DNA of 64,000 nt from assembly GCA_035537875.1 (NCBI GenBank), contig DATLLJ010000144.1:7028-71027 (forward strand). Direction: 5' to 3'. Both the position numbers and the translations under genes were made by a program. The stretch comes from DATLLJ01 sp035537875. Lineage in GTDB: Bacteria > Acidobacteriota > Vicinamibacteria > Vicinamibacterales > CAVVIG01. Shown here one piece after another: positions 17,012-24,118 of the stretch; within the stretch, counting starts at the first letter, position 1; each line of letters opens with the position of its first letter. A model generated the notes under the pieces. The model saw only the letters and a program-made list of their open reading frames with translations, was not told the origin of the DNA and ran no database searches.

Positions 17012-17527
17012 ATGACGGAATCGATGAAGGATCGGTTGATTCGAAAGTTCGAGGACGAAATCCAGACGCTCGATCGTGAGCTCAAGCTTGAGCTGCCGAA
17101 GGAGATCAAGCGCGCGCGTGAGCTCGGCGACCTTCGCGAGAACGCCGAGTATCATGCGGCGAAGGAACGCCAGCGGCTGGTTGAATCACGTATTAGTCTG
17201 CTCCAGAAGCGCGTCTCGGAAATCGCACTCATCAACATCGACCGCATTCCAAACGATCGTGCGGGATTCGGTTCGACGGTGCACGTGGTCGAAAGCACCG
17301 GCGAGAAACTCGTCTTTCAGCTGGTCATGCCCGAGGACGCCGATGCCGCCAAGGGACTGATCTCGACGACGTCGCCGATCGGACGCGCGATCCTGAACAA
17401 GGAAGAGGGGGATTCGGTCAAGGTGACGACCCCTGGAGGCACGCGCGAGTTCGAAATCGTCAGGCTGCTGACGATTCATGATGACGCGGGCAACAGTGCC
17501 ACGAGCCCCGATGAACGGGCGGTCTGA
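17012..17527 (+). CDS. greA: Transcript cleavage factor GreA
   Basis: Binds the RNA polymerase secondary channel and stimulates cleavage of backtracked transcripts. 171 residues. The N-terminal coiled coil carries the tip signature GDLRENAEYHAAKERQ with both acidic tip residues (Asp and Glu), and the C-terminal FKBP-like domain contains TTSPIGRAILNKEEGDSV. Three in-frame ATGs lie at 17000, 17012 and 17024; the first overlaps an extended -10 element TGGTACGAT (16993-17001), so 17012 is preferred and the leader would be only a few bases. The 3' end overlaps the next gene by 17 bases. Confidence 0.93.
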   Translation: MTESMKDRLIRKFEDEIQTLDRELKLELPKEIKRARELGDLRENAEYHAAKERQRLVESRISLLQKRVSEIALINIDRIPNDRAGFGSTVHVVESTGEKLVFQLVMPEDADAAKGLISTTSPIGRAILNKEEGDSVKVTTPGGTREFEIVRLLTIHDDAGNSATSPDERAV

Positions 17528-18941
17528 CGCGACCCCACCTTCGTCCGCCGAACCGTACTCCCCTCAGCTTCGAACCGCGCTGGTTCTGACCGGTACCGGC
17601 ACCGCGGGTGCCTACCATGCCGGCGTGCTGCGCGCACTCCATGAAGCGGGCGTCAAGCTCGATGTTGTGGCCGGCCGTGGCATCGGCGTCATCGGCGCCC
17701 TGTTCTCGGCCATCGACGGTGCTCAGCGACTCTGGGAACGCAAGGGTTTCTGGCGCGCGCCCGGATTGCGGTCACTGTACAACTGGAGGTTCGTGGCGCG
17801 CGTGGCCGTCTGGGCGCTCGGCTTGTCGCTCGCCGTCGTCGCGATCCCGCTCGCGACGATCGCAGCGGGGCTCGTTGTGTTTCCTCTCGACTTTCTGCTG
17901 CGGCTGCTGGGTCTGGGTGGGGCCGAAGGCCTCGTTGGCGACTATCTTCGTTTCGCCCAGGCGGCCTTCGCGCCGACGGCGCTCCCGACGTGGCTTCCCC
18001 GACTCGTGTTCCTGGTACTGGCGGCCGCCACCGGTACGGCCGCGGTGTACGGGTGGCGACGCCCGGGACGAAGAGGATACGGCGCCGCGTGGTGGCGTCT
18101 GGTCCCTGCGCCGTTGTCGGCTGGCGGCGCGGTGCACCGCTTCTGGGGCGTCCTGTGGGATCTGCTCCGCGGGGCGGCGCAGCTCAAACAGCCGGCGCCG
18201 AGCGATCTGGCGCGGCGTTACGTCGAGGTGCTGTCGGACAACTTGGGACAGCCAGGATTTCGCGAGCTCGTCCTGGTCGCCCATGACCTGGACGCTCACA
18301 GCGATCTGGTATTCTCGCTGGTCGCTCAGGGCCGGCGTCGCGATTTGCTGCGACGGCCGACGACGGAAGCGGCCGAACTGCGGCGAGCCGAGCTCATCGA
18401 TCTCAGTGGCGTCGGGCGCGACTATCTTGTCGATGCCGTGGCCGCCGCGCTCGCGGTGCCCATCGTGACAGAACCTCACCCAATCGTGTTTGCTCCCGAC
18501 GCCTACTGGCGCGGAGAGACCCACCGCCTTTGCGACCGGCCGTCCGCGCTGGCGCGCCTCCTCGACGAGCTGGTCGGTCTCGGCGTGCAGCAGATCGTGA
18601 TGGTGTCGGCGGCGCCCGAATCTCCAAGGCCCCACACGTTGACGGCGCCCCGTCTCGATGGGCGGTCGCGGTTGGGCGAGTATCTTCAATCATCCGAAGC
18701 GGCCGCCGTGCGCGATGCCACGCGGATGATCGCGGCACGCGCTCCGCGCGTCTTCAACATCCGGCCGACGCACAACCCGATTGGTCCTTTCGACTTCGAT
18801 GGCGGTTACGACGATCGGTCCGACCGCACGCAGCCGCTCGACGAGCTGATGAGTCGCGGTTACGAGGACGCGTATCACCAGTTCATCGAGCCTGTCATTG
18901 GAGCGAGCGGCGAACGGGTCGGGCGCGAACAGGAAAGCTAG
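17511..18941 (+). CDS. Patatin-like membrane protein lacking the catalytic serine
   Basis: 476 residues from ATG 17511 (an ATG at 17478 is an alternative). Patatins are Ser-Asp dyad lipid acyl hydrolases with an oxyanion loop GGGxRG, a nucleophile elbow GxSxG and a DGG/A aspartate. Here the loop reads LTGTGTAGAYHAGVLRALHE and the later DFDGGYDDR keeps the aspartate motif, but the elbow reads AGRGIGVIGALF, with Gly57 where serine is expected. Two or three hydrophobic segments interrupt the fold (about 90-145 and 160-185). It overlaps greA, so they are probably cotranscribed. Fold assignment is good; catalysis looks unlikely by the usual mechanism. Confidence 0.72.
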   Translation: MNGRSDATPPSSAEPYSPQLRTALVLTGTGTAGAYHAGVLRALHEAGVKLDVVAGRGIGVIGALFSAIDGAQRLWERKGFWRAPGLRSLYNWRFVARVAVWALGLSLAVVAIPLATIAAGLVVFPLDFLLRLLGLGGAEGLVGDYLRFAQAAFAPTALPTWLPRLVFLVLAAATGTAAVYGWRRPGRRGYGAAWWRLVPAPLSAGGAVHRFWGVLWDLLRGAAQLKQPAPSDLARRYVEVLSDNLGQPGFRELVLVAHDLDAHSDLVFSLVAQGRRRDLLRRPTTEAAELRRAELIDLSGVGRDYLVDAVAAALAVPIVTEPHPIVFAPDAYWRGETHRLCDRPSALARLLDELVGLGVQQIVMVSAAPESPRPHTLTAPRLDGRSRLGEYLQSSEAAAVRDATRMIAARAPRVFNIRPTHNPIGPFDFDGGYDDRSDRTQPLDELMSRGYEDAYHQFIEPVIGASGERVGREQES

Positions 18942-19000
18942 CGCTCCAAGTGGTCCTTGAATTTCTTGAATGCACCTGTGTACACGCAGTGCGTTGCGAC

Positions 19001-19067
19001 GTCGACCCGGTTCGCGGACGCGGCCGGTTTGCGGCCGGACATCACGACTAACTGACAGAGCAGTACT
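19001..19067. repeat. 67-bp dispersed repeat, copy 2 (inverted relative to copy 1)
   Basis: Reverse-complement copy of 13159-13225, from GTCGAC to AGTACT. Its last bases supply the stop codon of the MBL gene at 19066. Only one half of the larger palindromic element is present here. Confidence 0.75.
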
Positions 19068-20100
19068 AAGGACCGAGCAGCTCGTAGATCCGGGTGACGC
19101 CGATGAGCGGCACACCCGGCCCCTGGATCGCGGGGATGTTCCCTTTGTGCCGTGTCAGGTCGGCGCGCTTGGCCGCTTCCTCAGCAGATACACCCTGCTG
19201 TTTGAGTCGACTCACCTCGGTCCACACGTCGCGGAGATAGGCCTGGAAGTAGTCGATCTTCATCTTGTCGGTAAACGCCTCTCCGTGCCCCGGAAGCACC
19301 GTGTCGAACTGGAGTTTCTTGAGCTCCTCGAGCGTATCGGCCCACTCGTTGACGAACGCGTCGCTCATGTTGGACAGGCCCGTCGTGAGCATATCGCCGG
19401 TGATGACGACTCGCTCTCTTGGAAGGAAGACGACGACATCGCCGGCGGTATGGGCGCGGCCCAGAAAACGAATCTGGATTTCGCGATCGCCGCGGTAGAG
19501 GGTCATCTGTGTGCGGAGCGTGACGTTGGGGGGCGTTGGCTTCAGTTCGGCCTGGGAGACCCTGTTGTTCTCGGTCACCTGGAGCTGCGTCTCCAGCTTG
19601 GCTTTGGTCGAAGGATCGGACTCTCCGGCGATCCGCTTCTTCAGATCTTCGATCTGGCGCGGAATGCCTTCGACGTAGTTCCGGTACAGAGGCATGGCCA
19701 CCGACTTGCCGCCAAGAAGCATCGACCGCGTGAACTCGTGGCCGATGATGGCGACGTCGTCGCCGAAGACCTGATTACCGTGGGCGTGATCGAAGTGGAA
19801 GTGCGTGTTGATGACGGTGCGGACGGGCTTACTCGTGATGTCCTTCAGCTCCTCGAGCAACGCCCACGCCGCGGCGGGAGACACGTGATCGTCGACGACG
19901 ACGACGTCGTTGTCGTTGACGATCACGGCGCCATTGCCGACGACGGCGAGCGAGCCCGTGCCGACGGCGTGGTACACACCCTCAGTGATCTTGTTGAACC
20001 GGAACGCCTTTCCGTTGCGCTGGGTGCCGGCAGGACCCTGAAGCCCTGCGACCGCCACAAGCGCGAGGCCGGTGCTGAACGCCAGTGCCAATCGAACCAT
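19066..20100 (-). CDS. Secreted metallo-beta-lactamase-fold hydrolase
   Basis: 344 residues with an N-terminal signal peptide (MVRLALAFSTGLALVAVAG). The MBL fold is clear: VIVNDNDVVVVDDH, the zinc site NTHFHFDHAHGNQ, GRAHTAGDVVVFLP with the His ligand, VITGDML with Asp, and LPGHGEAF with the last His. A charged helical insertion (about 150-190) separates the halves. Substrate unknown; it belongs to the large group of exported MBL hydrolases, not recognisably a subclass B1/B3 beta-lactamase. ATG 20100 has GAGGAGG upstream. It is divergent from the carboxymuconolactone decarboxylase-like gene. Confidence 0.87.
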   Translation of the reverse strand: MVRLALAFSTGLALVAVAGLQGPAGTQRNGKAFRFNKITEGVYHAVGTGSLAVVGNGAVIVNDNDVVVVDDHVSPAAAWALLEELKDITSKPVRTVINTHFHFDHAHGNQVFGDDVAIIGHEFTRSMLLGGKSVAMPLYRNYVEGIPRQIEDLKKRIAGESDPSTKAKLETQLQVTENNRVSQAELKPTPPNVTLRTQMTLYRGDREIQIRFLGRAHTAGDVVVFLPRERVVITGDMLTTGLSNMSDAFVNEWADTLEELKKLQFDTVLPGHGEAFTDKMKIDYFQAYLRDVWTEVSRLKQQGVSAEEAAKRADLTRHKGNIPAIQGPGVPLIGVTRIYELLGP

Positions 20101-20263
20101 GGGTCCTCCTCAGTCGGTGGTGGCCGAGAGCCGTTGTCGCGCGAGTATAGCCCGACGCTTCCCGGCCGGGCCGTACCGGCGCTGGAGATTTGGATCAAAG
20201 CCGGTTGCGGATGTATTGTCGGACGGCTCACCGTGGAGGTCGGACGCGAGGGAGGGCATTGTG

Positions 20264-20908
20264 ATGACGTTTACCGATCGAGGACGAGGACTTGCGCACG
20301 CGTTGACGGCGTGCGCGCTTACCTTCATGTGCCATATGGTCGCTCAAGCTCAAGATCGCATGCCGCCGATCCCGGCCGACAAAATGACCGAGGCGCAGAA
20401 AAAGGCGGCCGCGGAGTTCACCGCCGCTCGGGGATCGCTGACCGGTCCGTGGATCGTGCTGCTTCGAAGCCCCGATGTCCTCAGTCGGGCGAGGGCCCTG
20501 AGCGACTATCTGCGATTCAACAGCGTCCTGCCGCCCCGACTCTCCGAGTTCGTCATCCTCATCACCGCCCGTCACTGGACGCAGCAGTACGAGTGGAACG
20601 CGCACTATTCGCTCGCCCTGAAAGGCGGCCTCAACCAAGAGATAGCCCGCGCGGTCGCCGAGGGGCGACGCCCCGAGCACATGGCCGAGGACGAAGCCGC
20701 CGCTTACGACTTCTGCATGGAGCTGCACCAGAATCAAAGCGTCAGCGACGCCACGTATGCCCGCGCTCTCAAGACCTTCGGCGAGCAGGGCATCGTCGAC
20801 ATGATCGGCCTGAACGGGTACTACACGCTCATCGCGATGGTGCTCAACACGGCGCGTACGCCGCTTCCGGCGGACGTCACGCCGGCGCTCGCCCCGTTCC
20901 CCCGATGA
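20264..20908 (+). CDS. Carboxymuconolactone decarboxylase family protein, exported
   Basis: 214 residues; start ATG 20264 has GGAGGG seven bases upstream. An N-terminal signal peptide (to about VAQAQD) is unusual for this AhpD/CMD-like helical family. The CMD domain is seen in LPPRLSEFVILITARHWTQQYEWNAH and GEQGIVDMIGLNGYYTLIAMVLN. The AhpD CxxC redox pair is absent (ITARHWTQQYEW), so a peroxidase role is unlikely; relatives act on lactones or are uncharacterised. The stop overlaps an in-frame ATG of the following region and the NHL gene starts 41 bases later, so they are probably one operon. Confidence 0.8.
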   Translation: MTFTDRGRGLAHALTACALTFMCHMVAQAQDRMPPIPADKMTEAQKKAAAEFTAARGSLTGPWIVLLRSPDVLSRARALSDYLRFNSVLPPRLSEFVILITARHWTQQYEWNAHYSLALKGGLNQEIARAVAEGRRPEHMAEDEAAAYDFCMELHQNQSVSDATYARALKTFGEQGIVDMIGLNGYYTLIAMVLNTARTPLPADVTPALAPFPR

Positions 20909-20949
20909 AAACGAGCCGAGACGAGGTTATTGCCAGGAAGAGGTGTGAT

Positions 20950-22089
20950 ATGTCGAGTCAATCTCGATTGAAATCGATTAGCGCGTGGGCCATCGGCGCG
21001 GCGGTCGTCGCTGGAGTGGAACTTTTCGCCCAGGGCGGGCTCCCCAATCCGTACCGCCCCGTCAAAGGGCTCGCGGACGGTGGCGGACCAAGCATTCCGG
21101 GCGGTGACTGGGCGAAGCTTCCGGGCGGGCGCGAGATGGGACCGCCAGCTTCGGTGTACGTGGATATCGACGGGGAGAGCATCTGGGCCTTCATCAGGTG
21201 CGACGAGACCAGCCCGTTGCCGGTTGCCGCAGGTGGCCGCTTTGGTCTCGACTGTCTGACGCCTGAAGGGAAGATCAAGGATTTCGACACGATCTTCAAA
21301 TTCGATGCGAAGGGGAACGTCGTCAAGAGCTTCGGCCGCGGTTTGTTCGGCTGGCCCCACGGTCTGCACGTGGACCGGGAGGGCAACGTGTGGGCGACCG
21401 ACGCGCTGGCGACACAGGGCGTCGAGTTGGCCGCGAAAGCCGGAGTGAAAGTCGGTCATCAGGTCATCAAGTTCAGCCCGGATGGAAAAGTGCTGATGAA
21501 GCTCGGCGAAGCCGGCGTGCCGGGGAGCGACGAGTACCACTTCAGGTCGCCAAGCGCCGTGGCGGTGGCGGCCAACGGCGACATCTTCGTGGCGGACGGT
21601 CATGAGGCCAACGGGAACAACCGGGTCGTGAAGTACTCGAAGGACGGAAAATTCATCAAGGCCTGGGGGAAGACCGGCTACGCGCCGGGGGAGTTCCGGA
21701 CGCTGCACGGTATCGCTATCGACTCCAGGGGACGCCTGTTCGTGGCCGATCGATCGAACAACCGGATTCAGCTGTTCGATCAGGAAGGGAAACACCTGTC
21801 GACCTGGCTGCAGTTCGGCACGCCGAGCGGGATCGCGTTCGACGATCAGGACCAGATCTATGTCGCCGATTCCGAATCCGACGCGGTGAACAACCCGGGA
21901 TGGGAGCAGGGGATCCGGATTGGGGATGCGAAGACGGGATGGGTCAAGTACTTCATCCTCGATCAGGGCGGCAACCCGAACACCGGCACGGGGAGCGGGC
22001 CCGAATTCGTCGCCGTGGATCGACACGGCAACGTCTTCGGCGGAGAACCGCGTCCGCGCGTCTTGCGCAAGTACGTCAAAGTCAGGTAG
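20950..22089 (+). CDS. Exported NHL-repeat beta-propeller protein
   Basis: 379 residues from ATG 20950, preceded by GAGG. An N-terminal hydrophobic segment (SAWAIGAAVVAGVELFAQ) is probably a signal peptide. The body holds repeated NHL blades: GWPHGLHVDREGNVWATD, SPSAVAVAANGDIFVADG, TLHGIAIDSRGRLFVADRSNNRIQLFD and TPSGIAFDDQDQIYVADSESD, as in peptidyl-alpha-hydroxyglycine lyase-like six-bladed propellers. Likely periplasmic; substrate or partner unknown. It follows the CMD-like gene. Only ten bases separate its stop from the stop of the convergent MBL gene. Confidence 0.82.
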   Translation: MSSQSRLKSISAWAIGAAVVAGVELFAQGGLPNPYRPVKGLADGGGPSIPGGDWAKLPGGREMGPPASVYVDIDGESIWAFIRCDETSPLPVAAGGRFGLDCLTPEGKIKDFDTIFKFDAKGNVVKSFGRGLFGWPHGLHVDREGNVWATDALATQGVELAAKAGVKVGHQVIKFSPDGKVLMKLGEAGVPGSDEYHFRSPSAVAVAANGDIFVADGHEANGNNRVVKYSKDGKFIKAWGKTGYAPGEFRTLHGIAIDSRGRLFVADRSNNRIQLFDQEGKHLSTWLQFGTPSGIAFDDQDQIYVADSESDAVNNPGWEQGIRIGDAKTGWVKYFILDQGGNPNTGTGSGPEFVAVDRHGNVFGGEPRPRVLRKYVKVR

Positions 22090-22098
22090 GTCGGGGCG

Positions 22099-23052
22099 CT
22101 ACAGCCGAGGCTCTCCTTTCGGGTTCGCCTGGAGCTCGTCGAACAGGTTCCCGAAGAAGGCGGCGTTGAAGCTCCAACCGAGGTCGTCCTGTTTGACCTG
22201 CGAAGCGAGCGTGTCTTTCGTCGCGCCCTTGCTGACGGCTTCCTTGACCCGCGACATGAAGGTGTCCCATTTGACCTTGAAGGCCTGGACCTCGGCTCGC
22301 GTCATCGGTGCGCCGCGGCCGGCCAGCGCGACGTCCCAATCGAGCTTAAGGATGCTGTCGAGAAGCCCCGGTACCTGAACGGCGCTGCCGCCGTTACCGC
22401 CAAAGCCGATTCCTGGCGTGGGGTTCGCGACGGGAATGGTGTCCGACACCATCACGAATCGCTTGTCGGGCAGGTACACAACCGTGTCCCCGCCGGTATG
22501 GCTCGCGCCGTAGAAGTGCGCTTCCACGGTGGCGCCGCCGAATTTGAGCGTGTAATCCTTGGGAAACGTCACCGTGGGCGGCCCCGCGATCTCCTTGGTT
22601 CGCTGGTCGGTGACCATGAGCTGCTTCATCTTCTCGAGACCGACCACCGTCGCGCCCTGGGCGACGAACGTCTGGTTGTTGCCCGTGTGATCGGGATGGT
22701 GGTGCGTGTTCAAGACGTATTTCACCGGGAGTTTGGAGATGCTCTGGATCTGGGCGACAAGCGCTGCCGAGATTTCGGGGCTGGGGTTCTTGGTGTCGAT
22801 GAGGATCAACCCCTCCGGAGTCACGCGGATGACGGCATTGGCGCCGGCGCCCGGCACGTAGTACAGGTCCGGCTTGAGCTGCACCGCCTTTTCGACCGGG
22901 TCCGGAGCGGCGCCACGCCCGCCCCTGCCCTGGGCGTCGGCGCCCCCGCCCCCGGGTCCGCCGCCGCGCTCTTGCGCCAGCGACGCGGCCGGGCTCACTG
23001 CACACGATATGGCTGCTGCCACGACCAGGACCGACAGTCTTTTCAGCGACAT
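22099..23052 (-). CDS. Secreted metallo-beta-lactamase-fold hydrolase
   Basis: 317 residues; ATG 23052 has AGGAGG upstream. Signal peptide MSLKRLSVLVVAAAISCAV..ASLAQ, then a Gly/Ala-rich low-complexity stretch (GGGPGGGGADAQGRGGRG) before the MBL domain. Zinc ligands: NTHHHPDHTGNNQ, GASHTGGDTVVYLP, VSDTIP. The last conserved His is not obvious (ALAGRGAPM occupies the usual PGHG place), so metal binding at the second site may be altered. It is divergent from the Tat-type MBL protein at 23186; both are near the first cytochrome triad. Confidence 0.85.
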   Translation of the reverse strand: MSLKRLSVLVVAAAISCAVSPAASLAQERGGGPGGGGADAQGRGGRGAAPDPVEKAVQLKPDLYYVPGAGANAVIRVTPEGLILIDTKNPSPEISAALVAQIQSISKLPVKYVLNTHHHPDHTGNNQTFVAQGATVVGLEKMKQLMVTDQRTKEIAGPPTVTFPKDYTLKFGGATVEAHFYGASHTGGDTVVYLPDKRFVMVSDTIPVANPTPGIGFGGNGGSAVQVPGLLDSILKLDWDVALAGRGAPMTRAEVQAFKVKWDTFMSRVKEAVSKGATKDTLASQVKQDDLGWSFNAAFFGNLFDELQANPKGEPRL

Positions 23053-23185
23053 GACTCCTCCCTGCAGACCCGATGTGCTTCGTCCAGTGGACAACAGCTG
23101 CAGTCTACGCCGCGAGGCGAGAAATTGGGCGGGTTTTTTGAAGTCCCGAGGGTCGCGCCCCCTCGTTTGGCTGTAAACTGCCGCG

Positions 23186-24118
23186 ATGGGTCCTGCGACC
23201 ACACGCCGGGACTTCCTCGAGATTCTGCTGGGCGGCGCCGCTGGTCTGTCGCTGCCCTCTCGGGTCTTTGGACAGAGTGCTCCAAGCCGCATAACCACCA
23301 CCTCTCTCGACGATAGCCTGACGCTGTTCAGCGGTGCAGGCGGGAACGTGCTGGCGGCCGCTGGATCGGACGGCCTCTGGCTGGTCAATGGCGGCCTCCA
23401 GGAGCGATCCGCAGACCTTCTCGATGCCATTGCGAAACACACCGGACGAGCCCGCGTTGAGGGGTTGTTTGATACGGATTGGCATCCGGACCGTACGGGT
23501 TCGAACGAAGCGCTCGGCAGGGCCGGGGCCAAGATTGTCGCGCACGAATATGCCCGGCAGTACCTCGCTGCGGAAATTTACGTCGATTGGCAGAACCGGA
23601 CGTATCAGCCCTTGCCGGCGCAGGCGCTTCCGAATCGGACGTTCTACGGCTCGGGGACAATCGAGGTCGGATCGGATCGAATCGATTACGGTCACCTGGG
23701 ACAGGCCCACACCGACGCGGCCATCTACGTGCATTTCCGCCAGGCGAACGTGTTGGTGGCGGGCGGAGCGTTGTCGGTCGGCAGCTATCCGATCCCGGAT
23801 TACACCACCGGGGGGTGGCTCGGCGGTCTGCTGGCCGCGAACAAGACGCTGCTCGGATTGTCGACCGACGATACCCGGATCGTTCCCGGTACCGGTCCAG
23901 TACAGACGCGGGCCGACCTGCAGGCGCAGCATGACATGCTCGCGGCTGTGATGGAGCGATTCACGAAAGCCATCAAGCAAGGGATGGGCCCCGACGACAT
24001 CATCTCGGCGGCCCTCACGAAGGACTTCGACGGCGCGTGGGGAAATCCGGATTTGTTCGTGACCACGGCCTATCGAAGTCTCTGGCTGCACGTCCGCGAA
24101 CTGGGGGGCATCGTCTGA
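23186..24118 (+). CDS. Tat-exported MBL-fold protein with degenerate metal site
   Basis: 310 residues. A twin-arginine signal (TTRRDFLEILLGGAAGLSLP) predicts folded export. The layout matches MBL hydrolases: SDGLWLVNGGL, then FDTDWHPDRTGSN at the place of the HxHxDH site, GHLGQAHTDAAIYVHF, VLVAGGALSV and VPGTGPVQ in place of PGHG. Thus the first and third ligands of THxHxDH are replaced (Asp and Arg) and the last His is lost. It may bind one metal or none and could be a structural or redox partner. Its stop overlaps the start of the DUF1592 gene (TGATG), so it leads the first cytochrome triad operon. Confidence 0.75.
   Translation: MGPATTRRDFLEILLGGAAGLSLPSRVFGQSAPSRITTTSLDDSLTLFSGAGGNVLAAAGSDGLWLVNGGLQERSADLLDAIAKHTGRARVEGLFDTDWHPDRTGSNEALGRAGAKIVAHEYARQYLAAEIYVDWQNRTYQPLPAQALPNRTFYGSGTIEVGSDRIDYGHLGQAHTDAAIYVHFRQANVLVAGGALSVGSYPIPDYTTGGWLGGLLAANKTLLGLSTDDTRIVPGTGPVQTRADLQAQHDMLAAVMERFTKAIKQGMGPDDIISAALTKDFDGAWGNPDLFVTTAYRSLWLHVRELGGIV

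Noticed and set aside
18970..20949. Long in-frame extension upstream of the NHL gene
   Set aside because: It crosses the opposite-strand MBL gene and the CMD-like gene and has no protein character; ATG 20950 with a GAGG site and signal peptide is the start.
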